Source: Pseudarthrobacter sulfonivorans (GTDB lineage: Bacteria > Actinomycetota > Actinomycetes > Actinomycetales > Micrococcaceae). Taken from it: a DNA stretch of 64,000 nucleotides. The stretch spans positions 186,001 to 250,000 of the forward strand of contig NZ_JANFCZ010000002.1 in the NCBI RefSeq assembly GCF_024391045.1, given 5' to 3'. A program made the translations under genes and the position numbers. Under the pieces are notes generated by a model, which was not told where the DNA came from, made no database searches, and was given only the letters and a program-made list of their open reading frames with translations. This document shows positions 49,082-58,321 of this stretch, piece by piece; positions within the stretch are counted from its first letter, which is position 1; each line of letters begins with the position of its first letter.

Positions 49082-50067
49082 GGGAGGAGGTCGCCTGCGT
49101 TCGGTGCCTTGCTCAGCGTGCCGTACTTGGCCGCGGCGTCGCCGAGGGTCTTAAACGCGTCCTTGTCGAAGTTGACGGTCCAGTGCGTCAGCGTCATCTT
49201 GGACCGGGAAGCCTCATCGATCTTGGTGTACGTACCCACGATGTCGCGGACTTCCTGCGGGTGGGCCTGGGCGTACTCGAGGGACTTGTTCATGGCCCGG
49301 GTGAACTTCTGCGTGAGTTCAGGCTTGCTCTTGACCGTGTCCGACTTGGTGAAGTACCCGGCGATATCCAGCTTCGGGCTCATCTCCACGAAGTTCCAGG
49401 AGACGACCGTTCCGCCGTCGGCCACCGCCTTGGACATGAACGGCTCAAGGATCCAGGCGGCGTCCACCTGCTTGTTGGCCAGTGCTGCGGGTGCATCCGG
49501 GAAGGCCACCTCGACAAACTTCACGCTGGCGGGATCGCCGCCGTCCTTTTCGACGGCCGACTTAATGGTGGTGTCGCCGATGTTGGACAGGTTGTTCACC
49601 GACACAGTCTTGCCGGCAAGGTCCTTCGCCGACTTGATGCTCGAACCAGCGGGAACGACGACGCCGCCGACGTCCTTGCCGGTCTCACCCGTGGTGGACG
49701 CGCCGTTGGCCACAAACTTCAGGTCAAGCCCCTTGTCCTTGGCCACCATCACGGAGATCAGGTTCGAAAACGCAAAGTCGAAGCTTCCGCTGACCACGCC
49801 AGGGACGATTGCGGCGCCGCCGGTGGCCTGCTGGATGTCCAGTTGCAGGCCCTCGTCCTTGAAGAACCCCTGCTTATCGCCCAGATAGATCGGTGCGCAG
49901 TCGACGATGGGAATCACACCGACGCTGACTTTCGTTAAATCCGTTCCGCCGGCGGCCCCGCCGGAGGAGGCAGCACCGCCGGGGGAACTCGGTGAACCGG
50001 ACCCGCATGCTGACAGGCCCAGGACGGTTGCTGCGGCAAGCACCGCGATAACGCTACGACGTTTCAT
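49078..50067 (-). CDS. Lipoprotein substrate-binding protein (SsuA/TauA/NMT1-like)
   Basis: A 329-residue extracytoplasmic binding protein. Seen: lipobox LSAC (Cys21) after a short signal, a Gly/Ser spacer, then VGVIPIVDCAPIYLGDKQGFFKDEGLQLDI, the NMT1/THI5-like first lobe, and VNNLSNIGDTTIKSAVEKDGGDPASVKFVEVAFPDAPAALANKQVDAAWILEPF. Start ATG 50067 is best because the signal and lipobox follow directly. It is the first gene of the four-gene operon; a palindrome (50117-50137) lies upstream. Substrate unknown. Confidence 0.9.
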   Translation of the reverse strand: MKRRSVIAVLAAATVLGLSACGSGSPSSPGGAASSGGAAGGTDLTKVSVGVIPIVDCAPIYLGDKQGFFKDEGLQLDIQQATGGAAIVPGVVSGSFDFAFSNLISVMVAKDKGLDLKFVANGASTTGETGKDVGGVVVPAGSSIKSAKDLAGKTVSVNNLSNIGDTTIKSAVEKDGGDPASVKFVEVAFPDAPAALANKQVDAAWILEPFMSKAVADGGTVVSWNFVEMSPKLDIAGYFTKSDTVKSKPELTQKFTRAMNKSLEYAQAHPQEVRDIVGTYTKIDEASRSKMTLTHWTVNFDKDAFKTLGDAAAKYGTLSKAPNAGDLLP

Positions 50068-50116
50068 GTTCACTCCTTTGTGATGTGCATTGGGAGTGAG
50101 ACGCCCCCAACCCAAC

Positions 50117-50137
50117 TCTGTTCGCAGTCCGAACAGA
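50117..50137. promoter_or_regulatory. Palindrome upstream of the ABC importer operon
   Basis: TCTGTTCG-CAGTC-CGAACAGA, a perfect 8-bp inverted repeat with a 5-nt spacer, 50 bp upstream of the lipoprotein start. A repressor site is a fair guess; the half-sites are reversed relative to a LexA box. Confidence 0.5.
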
Positions 50138-50330
50138 CGTTCAAGGAAAGTCTGTGTGACTGGACGTTGAAGGGTCAACCAGATCGGCCCATTGTTATCC
50201 TCATGATACGTAAGCGACCGCATGGTGGACAGGGTCCCGGATCTTCCGTTGAGCGCGGATGACAATGACGGTTTCCACATAGGCACTGCCGGCTCTGGCT
50301 GGAGCTCTGTCCCCTGCCTAGGATCACTGC

Positions 50331-50966
50331 ATGAGTACATTTCAGGGGATCCCCGCAGGGGCATTTGAGTTCTACGCCGAGCTTGAGGACAACAACAACC
50401 GGGAGTGGTGGCTGGCGCACAAGGACCGCTACACCAACCTGGTCCGGGATCCGCTTACCACGCTCCTTGCTGAACTGGAACCACGGTTCGGTCCCGCGAA
50501 GATCTTCCGGCCCAACAGGGACGTCAGGTTCTCCCAGGACAAGTCACCCTATAAGACCGCTCAGGGCGCCTTCGCTTCAGCACAGGAGGGCGTTGGGTTC
50601 TACCTCCAGGTGAGCGCAGACGGACTGCTGGTGGGAGGGGGTTACCACTCACATACCCCCGCACAACTGGCAAGGTTCCGCAATTCCGTGGACGCGTCAG
50701 GCACCGGTGAATCGCTGCGGCACATCGTGGACAGCATCGCCGCCGCCGGATTTGCGGTGGAGGGTGAGAAACTGAAGACAGTCCCCCGCGGTTACGACCG
50801 GGCCCATCCGAGGGCGGAACTGCTCAAGCACAAGTCACTCTCGGCCGGCACCGAACTGGGCCAGCCGGACTGGGTCTCGTCGCCCGGGGCCGCGCAGGAG
50901 ATCGCCAAGTTGTGGGACCAGCTGCGGCCACTCGTGGACTGGGTGGGGCGCCACGCAGCGCCGTGA
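50331..50966 (+). CDS. DUF2461 protein
   Basis: A 211-residue protein of the DUF2461 (TIGR02453) family. Seen: FQGIPAGAFEFYAELEDNNNREWWLAHKDRYTNLVRDPL (4-42), FGPAKIFRPNRDVRFSQDKSPYKTAQGAF with the family's DVRFSxDKxPYK block, and FYLQVSADGLLVGGGYH. It is divergent from the ABC importer operon. Members have no established function; a cytosolic role is likely because no signal is present. Confidence 0.88.
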   Translation: MSTFQGIPAGAFEFYAELEDNNNREWWLAHKDRYTNLVRDPLTTLLAELEPRFGPAKIFRPNRDVRFSQDKSPYKTAQGAFASAQEGVGFYLQVSADGLLVGGGYHSHTPAQLARFRNSVDASGTGESLRHIVDSIAAAGFAVEGEKLKTVPRGYDRAHPRAELLKHKSLSAGTELGQPDWVSSPGAAQEIAKLWDQLRPLVDWVGRHAAP

Positions 50967-51006
50967 CCCGCAGCGCCGTGACCTGTGGACGGGTCCGCGG
51001 CGGCAG

Positions 51007-51957
51007 TTAACGCGCCACCGGTTCAGTGGCGTCGAGCAGGGCAAGCTCGTGGCGGCGCGGCATTCCTTCCCAGTCGCCGGGCACCAGGCAGGCGAACGCT
51101 CCGGTACGGACCGCCGTGAGCAGCCGCTCCTGCACGGAGGCTCCGGCCAGCAGGTCCGAAATATAGCCGGCCACAAACGCGTCGCCGGCGCCCACGGTGT
51201 CTATCGCGTTGACCCGGATGGCATCCTGGACGTATTCCACACCATCAACGACGGCGGCACAGCCTGCGGCCCCGCGCTTGATCACAGCCTGGCCGGGTCC
51301 CAGGGCCGAAACGCGTCGGGCAAGCTCCAGGGAATCCTCCGACGGCCCCACCGCAATGGCGGCTTCATCGTCGCCCGCAAACACCACGTCCGCCTGGGCG
51401 ATGAAGCTCCGAAAAACACCGCCGGCCTCTTCCGCGGACCAGAGCGCAGCCCGGTAATTGAGATCGAAGGAAACCATAACCCCGGCCTCGCGGGCCACAT
51501 CGAGCGCATATTGGACGGCCTCCGCCGCGGAAGGCGACAAAGCAGGGGTGATGCCCGTAATGTGCAGAAGTTTGGCGTTGGCAATCCGTTCAGCCGGAAT
51601 GTCATCCCGGGACAGCCGCGAACCTGCACTTCCGGCCCGGTAATACCAGACCTTGATCTGGTCCATGGTGCGGCGTTCTTTGATCATGAGCCCGGTGGGT
51701 GCTGCCCCGTCACGCAGCGGGTCAACCATGATGCCCTCGGCGGCAAGCTCACGCAGCACCAGCTCCCCGAGGCTGTCGTCGCCGACGCGCCCCACCCAGG
51801 TCACGGAAGTACCCAACCGGCGGAGGGCAATGGCGACGTTGCTCTCCGAACCGCCCATGCCGAGGCTGAGCGAGGGAACCTGCGCCAACGGACCCGGTGT
51901 TTCCGCCCTCATCAGGCCCATGGTTTCGCCGAGGGTGACCACGTCCGTGAACGTCAC
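51007..51957 (-). CDS. kdgK: PfkB-family sugar kinase, probable KDG kinase
   Basis: A 316-residue ribokinase-fold kinase. Seen: VVTLGETMGLMRAETPGPLAQVPSLSLGMGGSESNVAIALRRLG (5-48), the GGxESNVA substrate loop, VSFDLNYRAALWSAEEA, and the ATP/anion-hole block VNAIDTVGAGDAFVAGYISDLLAG with the catalytic Asp in GAGD. Pairing with the KDPG-aldolase-like gene (4-bp overlap) points to 2-dehydro-3-deoxygluconate kinase. The catalytic pair would turn KDG into pyruvate and glyceraldehyde-3-phosphate. Confidence 0.87.
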   Translation of the reverse strand: MTFTDVVTLGETMGLMRAETPGPLAQVPSLSLGMGGSESNVAIALRRLGTSVTWVGRVGDDSLGELVLRELAAEGIMVDPLRDGAAPTGLMIKERRTMDQIKVWYYRAGSAGSRLSRDDIPAERIANAKLLHITGITPALSPSAAEAVQYALDVAREAGVMVSFDLNYRAALWSAEEAGGVFRSFIAQADVVFAGDDEAAIAVGPSEDSLELARRVSALGPGQAVIKRGAAGCAAVVDGVEYVQDAIRVNAIDTVGAGDAFVAGYISDLLAGASVQERLLTAVRTGAFACLVPGDWEGMPRRHELALLDATEPVAR

Positions 51958-52619
51958 CGCACGCCCCTTGCTTCAACGGCTTCCGCCACCAGCCCGCTCA
52001 ACTGCCGGGCCCGCCGCGTGAGGGCCCCGAGGTCCCCACCGGAGAACGCGTCCCGGAGCAGCGGGCCACCGAGGCTGACCGCGAGGGCTCCTGCAGCGAT
52101 CCAGTCCGCGGCATCGTCGATGCCGATACCGCCGGACGGGATGACCCGCATCGCCGGGAAGGGCCCGCGAAGCTGGCCGAGGTAACCGGGACCTACCGTG
52201 GAGGCGGGGAACAGCTTGACGGCCGTTGCCCCCGCCAGCATGCCGGTCAACAGCTCGGTGGGCGTCAGTCCGCCGGGGAAAACCGGCACGCCGGCCTCCA
52301 CCGCGGCGTGCACGACGTCCGTCACCATGGCGGGCGTCACGAGGTAGTCCGCGCCGCCGTCGAGCGCTTCACGGGCCTGGTCGCCTGAGATGACGGTTCC
52401 GACGCCGATTTCCGCGTCCGCTCCGAACTGCTGCTTAAGCTGCGGCAGGAGATCAAAAACCCCGTCAGTGCTGAGCGTCAGTTCAATGGACCGCACGCCG
52501 CCACTGACCAGTGCCTCGATGACCGGCGCGTATTCCCGGGCGTGACGGGCGCGTAGGACCGCCACCACCGGGTTGGCCTGCAGGACAGCTGAGACGGGAG
52601 GGCTTTGGAGTTGGCTCAT
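51954..52619 (-). CDS. eda: KDPG / 4-hydroxy-2-oxoglutarate aldolase
   Basis: A 221-residue class I aldolase of the Eda family. Seen: ANPVVAVLRARHAREYAPVIEALVSGGVRSIELTLST with Glu46, VGTVISGDQAREALDGGADYLVTPAM, and the Schiff-base Lys135 in AVKLFPASTVG, then SGGIGIDDAADWIAAGALAVSLGGPL. Its stop overlaps the kinase start (ATGA), giving a coupled KDG kinase-aldolase pair. It is preceded on the same strand by the APC permease gene, which ends 38 bp upstream. Confidence 0.9.
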   Translation of the reverse strand: MSQLQSPPVSAVLQANPVVAVLRARHAREYAPVIEALVSGGVRSIELTLSTDGVFDLLPQLKQQFGADAEIGVGTVISGDQAREALDGGADYLVTPAMVTDVVHAAVEAGVPVFPGGLTPTELLTGMLAGATAVKLFPASTVGPGYLGQLRGPFPAMRVIPSGGIGIDDAADWIAAGALAVSLGGPLLRDAFSGGDLGALTRRARQLSGLVAEAVEARGVR

Positions 52620-52656
52620 GCCAGCAACGATATCGGCTGTCCGGCGGCCGCCCGAA

Positions 52657-54207
52657 CTACCGGGAGAGCGCTGCGTCCTTGGCGTCCGCGGCGGTGTCCG
52701 AACCGGAGTCCGTACCGTCCACGGCGGACTTGGCTGAGGCGAACCTCTCATTCAGGCGTGAATGCTTCTGCCCGTAGGAGAAGTAGATGATGAGGCCGAC
52801 CACCAGCCAGCCGGCGAAGAAGATCCAGGTCTCCACGGCAAGGTTCGTCATCAGGTACAGGCAGAGGACGGCGGACACCACGGGGAGGACCTTGCCGAAC
52901 GGCACGCGGAAGGACGGCTTCAGGTCCGGGCGCTTCTTGCGCAGCACTAGGATACCCAGGCTGACCATAACGAACGCCGACAGCGTGCCGATGTTGATCA
53001 TTTCTTCGAGCAGGTCCACGTTGGTCAGCCCGGCGACCAGCGCCACGGCAGCCCCGCAGATGACCTGGAGCCGGACCGGCGTCGACCGCTTGTCGCTGGT
53101 CTTGGACAGGGACCGCGGCAGCAGGCCGTCGCGGCTCATGGCCAGCACCACGCGGGACAGTCCCATCAGCAGCACCATGATCACGGTGGTGAGGCCGATC
53201 AGGGAGCCGAAGGCGATGACCTTGGCCGCGGTGGTGTCCCCGACCGCTTCGAAGGCGGTTGTGAGGGTGGGGTTCTTGGCAGCGGCGAGGTCCGTGTAGG
53301 ACACCATGCCGGTGAGCGCGAGGGACACGAGGATGTAGAGCAGGGTGACGACGGCGAGGCCGCCGAAGATGCCGCGCGGCAGGGTCTTCTGGGGGTTCTT
53401 GACTTCCTCCGCGGAGGTGGCCACGACGTCAAAGCCAATGAAGGCGAAGAACACCAGGGCGGCGCCGGCGAAGATGCCCAGCGTGCCGTACTGTGCCGGG
53501 GCAGCGCCGGTAAGGAAGCCGAAGAACGACTGCTTGAGGACGTCCGCGCTGCCGCCGGCCGTGGGCTCGGCGGCCGGGACGAACGGGGTGTAGTTCTCGA
53601 ATTTGACGTAGGTGAAGCCCACCACGATCACAAAGAGCACCACGGCGATCTTGATCAGCGTGAAGACGTTGCCCACCCGGGCGGACAGCTTGGTGCCCAG
53701 CACCAGCAGCACCGTGAAGATGGCAACGATCAGGAAGGCGCCCCAGTAGAGGTCAACGCCGCCGATCGAGAGGGCGGGCGGGACGTCAGCGCCCATCAGC
53801 GCGAAGACTTTGCTGAGGTAGATGCCCCAGTATTTGGCGATGACGGCCGCGGCGGTGAAAAGTTCCAGAATCAGGTTCCAGCCGATGATCCACGCCAGGA
53901 CTTCGCCCATGGTGGCGTAGGTAAAGACGTACGCCGAGCCGGCAACGGGAATGGCGGTGGCAAACTCGGCGTAGCACATGATAGCCAGCGCACAGGTGAC
54001 AGCGGCGATGGCGAACGAGACGGTCACGGCCGGTCCGGAGAAGTTGGCTGCAGCCTTCGCCCCGACGGAGAAGATACCGGCGCCGACAGCAACGGCGACG
54101 CCCATGATCATCAGGTCCCAGGTGCTGAGCGAGCGCTTCAGTTTGCGTCCGGGTTCATCGGCGTCAGCGATGGACTGCTCGATTGATTTGGTCCGGAGGA
54201 GGTTCAT
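52657..54207 (-). CDS. APC family amino acid permease (cationic amino acid-type)
   Basis: A 516-residue transporter of about twelve to fourteen TM segments, of the YfnA/CAT type. Seen: LKRSLSTWDLMIMGVAVAVGAGIFSVGAKAAANFSGPAVTVSFAIAAVTCALAIMCYAEFATAIPVAGSAYVF, the APC core with the GAGIF substrate-binding motif, AFIGFDVVATSAEEVKNPQKTLPRGI, and SRVVLAMSRDGLLPRSLSKTSDKRSTPV. C-terminal polar tail follows. It precedes eda on the same strand (38-bp gap), so it could be co-transcribed, but a link to sugar acid metabolism is not evident. Confidence 0.88.
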   Translation of the reverse strand: MNLLRTKSIEQSIADADEPGRKLKRSLSTWDLMIMGVAVAVGAGIFSVGAKAAANFSGPAVTVSFAIAAVTCALAIMCYAEFATAIPVAGSAYVFTYATMGEVLAWIIGWNLILELFTAAAVIAKYWGIYLSKVFALMGADVPPALSIGGVDLYWGAFLIVAIFTVLLVLGTKLSARVGNVFTLIKIAVVLFVIVVGFTYVKFENYTPFVPAAEPTAGGSADVLKQSFFGFLTGAAPAQYGTLGIFAGAALVFFAFIGFDVVATSAEEVKNPQKTLPRGIFGGLAVVTLLYILVSLALTGMVSYTDLAAAKNPTLTTAFEAVGDTTAAKVIAFGSLIGLTTVIMVLLMGLSRVVLAMSRDGLLPRSLSKTSDKRSTPVRLQVICGAAVALVAGLTNVDLLEEMINIGTLSAFVMVSLGILVLRKKRPDLKPSFRVPFGKVLPVVSAVLCLYLMTNLAVETWIFFAGWLVVGLIIYFSYGQKHSRLNERFASAKSAVDGTDSGSDTAADAKDAALSR

Positions 54208-54383
54208 AAGTGGTTCCACAATCTTGAATAGTGTAGGAAACAGACTTATCAACTTTACCGTCCATCCACTGGACGGTCGCAATCGTTCCGAATCGTGAGA
54301 CGGCTTAGGTGCCGAACATAATTGCGGCAAATGCCTCGGGGCCCTCCGATTGGACGGCCCCGAGGGGATTTTGGTCGAACCGG

Positions 54384-54791
54384 CTAAACGGGCCAGTCCA
54401 TCAGGGCGGACCGGATCAGGAACCGTTTGCCTTCCGGCGACTCAACCGAGAAACCGCTACCCCGGCCTGCCACCACGTCCACCGTCAGATGCGTATGGCT
54501 CCAGTATTCGAACTGCTCCCGGGACATCCAGAACTCCAGCGGCTCAGGCTGGAGCCCCTCCGAAATATCGAAGAGCCCCAGCAGCACGTCCGAATCACCC
54601 GTGATGAACTCACCGGCCGGAAAGCACATGGGTGAGGAGCCGTCGCAGCAGCCACCGGACTGGTGGAACATCAGCGGCCCGTGCCGACGCCAGAGTTTCC
54701 GCAGCAGTTCCACCGCCTCCGGGGTGAGCGCCACCCGGGAGAAATCCTCCCCGGGCAGCGTCACCGCGGCGTCGAGCCGATTGTCGGGCAT
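54384..54791 (-). CDS. DUF779 protein (aldehyde-dehydrogenase-associated)
   Basis: A 135-residue protein of the DUF779 family. Seen: PLMFHQSGGCCDGSSPMCFPAGEF (about 39-62), with the family's conserved CCDGSxPMC cysteines, possibly a metal-binding site, and LEFWMSREQFEYWSHTHLTVDVVAGRGSGFSVESPEGKRFLIRS. The alcohol dehydrogenase gene ends one base into its start (TGATG), so they are co-translated. This family typically accompanies aldehyde dehydrogenases (ald 55889); function unknown. Confidence 0.88.
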   Translation of the reverse strand: MPDNRLDAAVTLPGEDFSRVALTPEAVELLRKLWRRHGPLMFHQSGGCCDGSSPMCFPAGEFITGDSDVLLGLFDISEGLQPEPLEFWMSREQFEYWSHTHLTVDVVAGRGSGFSVESPEGKRFLIRSALMDWPV

Positions 54792-55813
54792 CAGAACCTC
54801 AACACCACGCGGCCGTCGATTTTCGCGTGCTTCATTTCGTCGAGGACTGCATTGATCTCCCCGAGCTCCCGCACCGAAACGGTGGGGCGGATCTTGCCCT
54901 GAGCGTAGAAATCCAGTGCTTCCTCCAGGTCCTGCCGCGTGCCGACGATCGACCCGCGAACGGTCAGGCCCTTGAGCACAATCTCGAAGATCGGTGCCGG
55001 AAAGTCGCCCGGCGGCAGGCCGTTGAACACAATCGTCCCGCCCCGGCGAGTCATGCCGATCGCCTGTCCGAAAGCGGACGGGTGCACTGCGGTGACCAGG
55101 ACTCCATGGCAACCTCCGGTATCACGCTGGATGACTTCCACGGGATCTTCGTGCAGGGCGTTGACCGTCAGTTCGGCGCCGTGGGCCTTTGCGAGGGCGA
55201 GCTTGTCGTCCGCAATGTCCACCGCGGCCACCCGCAGGCCCATGGCAACCGCGTACTGGACGGCGATGTGGCCCAGGCCGCCAATACCGGAGATGGTGAC
55301 CCACTGCCCCGGCCTGGCCTCAGTCATTTTGAGTCCCTTGTAGACGGTGACGCCGGCACAGAGTACCGGCGCCACCTCGACGGGGTCGGATCCCGCCGGT
55401 ATGCGCGCCGCGAAGCGCGAATCCACCAGCATGTATTCGCCGAAGGAGCCGTCCACGCTGTAGCCGGCGTTCTTCTGCGCTTCACACAGGGTTTCCCAGC
55501 CGGTGCGGCAGTACTGGCAGTCGCCGCAGGCTGACCAGAGCCAGGCGTTGCCCACCAGGTCGCCGACGGCGAGGTCCGTGACGCCCTCCCCCAGGGCCAC
55601 GACTTCACCTACACCCTCGTGGCCGGGAATGAACGGCGGCACGGGCTTGACCGGCCAGTCGCCTTCCGCTGCGTGGAGGTCCGTGTGGCAGACCCCGGTG
55701 GTGAGCACCTTGACCAAGGCTTCCCCCGGGCCCGGCGTGGGAAGGGTGACGTCCTTGATTTGGAGGTCCTTACCGAATTCAGTTACTACTGCAGCCTGCA
55801 TTGTCCTCGTCAT
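54791..55813 (-). CDS. adhP: Zinc-dependent alcohol dehydrogenase (AdhP-like)
   Basis: A 340-residue medium-chain dehydrogenase. Seen: catalytic zinc ligands Cys42 (VCHTDLHAAEGDW), GHE with His65 and Glu66, structural-zinc cysteines Cys96/99/102/110 (CGDCQYCRTGWETLC), and the NAD motif GIGGLGHIA. It oxidises primary alcohols to aldehydes. The gene sits between the aldehyde dehydrogenase (upstream, 75-bp gap) and DUF779 (1-bp overlap), an arrangement for stepwise alcohol-to-acid oxidation. Confidence 0.93.
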   Translation of the reverse strand: MTRTMQAAVVTEFGKDLQIKDVTLPTPGPGEALVKVLTTGVCHTDLHAAEGDWPVKPVPPFIPGHEGVGEVVALGEGVTDLAVGDLVGNAWLWSACGDCQYCRTGWETLCEAQKNAGYSVDGSFGEYMLVDSRFAARIPAGSDPVEVAPVLCAGVTVYKGLKMTEARPGQWVTISGIGGLGHIAVQYAVAMGLRVAAVDIADDKLALAKAHGAELTVNALHEDPVEVIQRDTGGCHGVLVTAVHPSAFGQAIGMTRRGGTIVFNGLPPGDFPAPIFEIVLKGLTVRGSIVGTRQDLEEALDFYAQGKIRPTVSVRELGEINAVLDEMKHAKIDGRVVLRF

Positions 55814-55888
55814 TGGCGAAATCCTTGCGGTTTATAGGGTGGGGGTGGGGAAGGCGGGCGGCCCGAGGGCTGCCCGCCCCGGCCGGGC

Positions 55889-57415
55889 CTAGAAGAAGCC
55901 GAGCTTGTTTTCGTTGTAGCTGACCAGGAGGTTCTTGGTCTGCTGGTAGTGGTCCAGCATCATGGAGTGGTTTTCACGCCCGATGCCTGAGGACTTGTAG
56001 CCGCCGAACGCGGCACCCGCCGGGTAGGCGTGGTAGTTGTTGACCCACACACGGCCGGCCTGGATTTCGCGCCCGGCACGGTAGGCCACGTTGCCGTTGC
56101 GGGACCAGACGCCGGCGCCGAGGCCGTAGAGGGTGTCGTTGGCGATGCCCATGGCGTCGTCGTAATCGCTGAACTTTGTCACGGAAACCACGGGGCCAAA
56201 GATTTCTTCCTGGAAGATCCGCATCTTGTTGTGGCCTTCGAAGACGGTGGGCTGGACGTAGTAGCCGCCGGCCAGGTCCCCGGGAAGCTCGGCGCGGCCG
56301 CCGCCGATCAGGACCTTGGCGCCCTCCTGCTTGCCGATGTCGATGTAGGAGAGGATTTTTTCGAGCTGGTCGTTGGAGGCCTGGGCGCCCACCTGGGTTT
56401 CGGTGTCGAGCGGGTTGCCTTGGATCATCTTCCCCACCCGGGCCACGGCGTCGGCCATGAAGGAGTCGTAGATGTCCTCCTGGACCAGGGCGCGGGACGG
56501 GCAGGTGCAGACTTCGCCCTGGTTGAAGGCGAACAGCGCGAAGCCTTCCTGGGCCTTGTCGTAGAAGGCGTCGCTGGTGTCGGCTGCAACGTCGTTGAAG
56601 AAGATGTTCGGGCTCTTGCCGCCAAGTTCCAGGGTGACCGGGATCAGGTTCTGGCTGGCGTACTGGCTGATGAGCCGGCCCGTGGTGGTCTCGCCCGTGA
56701 AGGCGATCTTGCGGATCCGGGGGCTGGAGGCCAGCGGCTTGCCCGCCTCCACGCCGAAGCCGTTGACCACGTTCAGCACGCCGGCGGGCAGGAGGTCACC
56801 GATGAGTTCCATCAGGACCAGGATGGACGACGGCGTCTGTTCGGCCGGCTTGAGGACCACGGCGTTGCCGGCGGCGAGCGCGGGGGCCAGCTTCCAGACG
56901 GCCATCAGGATGGGGAAGTTCCACGGGATGATCTGGCCCACGACGCCGAGCGGTTCGTGATAGTGGTAGGCGGTGGTGTCGTCGTCGAGCTGGGACAGCC
57001 GGCCTTCCTGGGCGCGGACGGCGGAGGCGAAGTAGCGGAAGTGGTCCGCGGCGAGCGGCATGTCCGCGTTCAGGGTTTCGCGGACGGGCTTGCCGTTGTC
57101 CCAGGACTCGGCAACGGCCAGCATTTCGAGGTTCTCGTCGATCCGGTCGGCGATCTTGTTCAGGATGGCGGCCCGCTCGGCCACGGAGGTCTTGCCCCAT
57201 GAGGGTGCTGCCTTGTGTGCTGCGTCGAGCGCCAGCTCGATGTCTTCCGCGGTGCCACGGGCAACCTCGCAGAAGACCTTGCCGGTGACCGGGGTGATGT
57301 TCTCGAAGTACTGGCCCTTGACGGGGGCTACCCACTCGCCGCCGATCCAGTTCTCGTAACGGTCCTTGAACGTGACCTTCGAACCCTCGGTGCCGGGCTG
57401 TGCGTAAACAGTCAT
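55889..57415 (-). CDS. NAD-dependent aldehyde dehydrogenase (ExaC/AldB-like)
   Basis: A 508-residue enzyme that oxidises aldehydes to acids. Seen: [17 protein letters not shown] near the start, the NAD site [30 protein letters not shown], the catalytic Glu in TLELGGKSP, catalytic Cys (about residue 300) in [12 protein letters not shown], and the C-terminal [21 protein letters not shown]. First gene of the ald-adh-DUF779 unit. Upstream (57490-57527) are direct repeats and palindromes that are candidate activator sites for the GAF regulator at 58322. Confidence 0.92.
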   Translation of the reverse strand: MTVYAQPGTEGSKVTFKDRYENWIGGEWVAPVKGQYFENITPVTGKVFCEVARGTAEDIELALDAAHKAAPSWGKTSVAERAAILNKIADRIDENLEMLAVAESWDNGKPVRETLNADMPLAADHFRYFASAVRAQEGRLSQLDDDTTAYHYHEPLGVVGQIIPWNFPILMAVWKLAPALAAGNAVVLKPAEQTPSSILVLMELIGDLLPAGVLNVVNGFGVEAGKPLASSPRIRKIAFTGETTTGRLISQYASQNLIPVTLELGGKSPNIFFNDVAADTSDAFYDKAQEGFALFAFNQGEVCTCPSRALVQEDIYDSFMADAVARVGKMIQGNPLDTETQVGAQASNDQLEKILSYIDIGKQEGAKVLIGGGRAELPGDLAGGYYVQPTVFEGHNKMRIFQEEIFGPVVSVTKFSDYDDAMGIANDTLYGLGAGVWSRNGNVAYRAGREIQAGRVWVNNYHAYPAGAAFGGYKSSGIGRENHSMMLDHYQQTKNLLVSYNENKLGFF

Positions 57416-57489
57416 TGCTAGCTCCTTTGCTGTGCATGAGGCGGCGCCTTGATACTGGGGCCGCCGTTGGACTCAGCGTAGGAGTGTGA

Positions 57490-57527
57490 AGGTTGCAGTC
57501 AGGTTGCAACCATGTGAGACAGCTCAC
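57490..57527. promoter_or_regulatory. Candidate activator sites upstream of the aldehyde dehydrogenase gene
   Basis: AGGTTGCA occurs at 57490-57497 and 57501-57508, 11 bp apart (one turn); GGTTGCAACC (57502-57511) is a perfect palindrome; GTGAG-ACAG-CTCAC follows at 57514-57527. They lie 75-112 bp from the start codon. Confidence 0.5.
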
Positions 57528-57555
57528 TAGCGCGCACTCGAAATCCCGGAACCGC

Positions 57556-58188
57556 CTAGAGACCGGCGGGGAACGTATAAGTGCCCGGCAGTGGTGAGGG
57601 CGCCGCACCGAAGGAAAGTACCACCTCGTCGTGCGCTTTGAGCACCACGTCGGTCACGGGACCATCCTGCTTTGAGCCGTTGACGTAAGCGCTCCAGCCA
57701 TCGGTTCCGCCGTGCGGCGCGCCGGAGGTGTCTGACCCGTCGAGGACACCCCATTCTCGAAGAACCTGGCCGAGGCTGTACTTCGCGCCGGAGGTGGGTG
57801 CTTCGATATGGATGATGCCGGTGGTGTCGTGGGTGTGCAGGGCCGAGATTCCGTTGGCCTGCCCGCCCGCGCCAAAACTGAAGCCGATATCAGCCGGGAC
57901 AGTGATGGGTTTGCCATCAACAAACACGTCCAGGTGGGCGTGATAATGCTCGGCCGTGCCTTCAGCGTTGAGGATCTCCAGGCCGGCAGCCTTAATCCGT
58001 GCACCGCCCGCGTCGGGAGCGAGGGCCCAACCTGCAGCCCCGGTGGCCGTTGCCGGTGACGATTGGGAAGGTGACGATTGGGAAGATGACGATTGGGATG
58101 GCGGGGTTTGGGCAGGCGCCCCGCAGGCGGCGGTGCCGGCGACGAGCGCCGATACTGTCAGGGTTATGGCGAGGCGTTTGTTCAACAC
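57556..58188 (-). CDS. Putative secreted lipoprotein with Ser/Gln-rich linker
   Basis: A protein of about 210 residues: a signal peptide (LNKRLAITLTVSALVAGTAACGAP, lipobox Cys), a QSSSSQSSPSQSSP linker encoded by a 15-bp repeat (58056-58100), and a C-terminal domain from about residue 70 (LEILNAEGTAEHYHAHLDVFVDGKPITVPADIGFSFGAGG and LHTHDTTGIIHIEAP) with several His residues (HYHAH, HTHD), suggesting metal binding. I use GTG 58188, the TTG three bases downstream is possible; both lack a strong ribosome site. Family unknown. Confidence 0.6.
   Translation of the reverse strand: MLNKRLAITLTVSALVAGTAACGAPAQTPPSQSSSSQSSPSQSSPATATGAAGWALAPDAGGARIKAAGLEILNAEGTAEHYHAHLDVFVDGKPITVPADIGFSFGAGGQANGISALHTHDTTGIIHIEAPTSGAKYSLGQVLREWGVLDGSDTSGAPHGGTDGWSAYVNGSKQDGPVTDVVLKAHDEVVLSFGAAPSPLPGTYTFPAGL
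58056..58100 (-). repeat. Three-unit 15-bp repeat in the lipoprotein linker
   Basis: GTGACGATTGGGAAG at 58056 and 58071 are identical; the third unit (58086-58100) has two changes. In frame on the minus strand, encoding the QSSPS-type linker. Confidence 0.8.
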
Positions 58189-58321
58189 AGCGGTGGCTAC
58201 TTTCGGTCGGCTCGTCTCCACGATATCGCTCTGAACTGTACGTCGCCTTGTTGTCGCCGGGCCCGGCCTGCGTCTCGACAAGCCCGACCACCGGGAACCA
58301 CCCACCACCGGCGGAACGTGG

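Noticed and set aside
50117..50137. LexA/SOS box upstream of the ABC operon
   Set aside because: The half-sites are GTTCG...CGAAC, reversed relative to CGAAC...GTTCG boxes, and the operon is not a DNA-repair operon.
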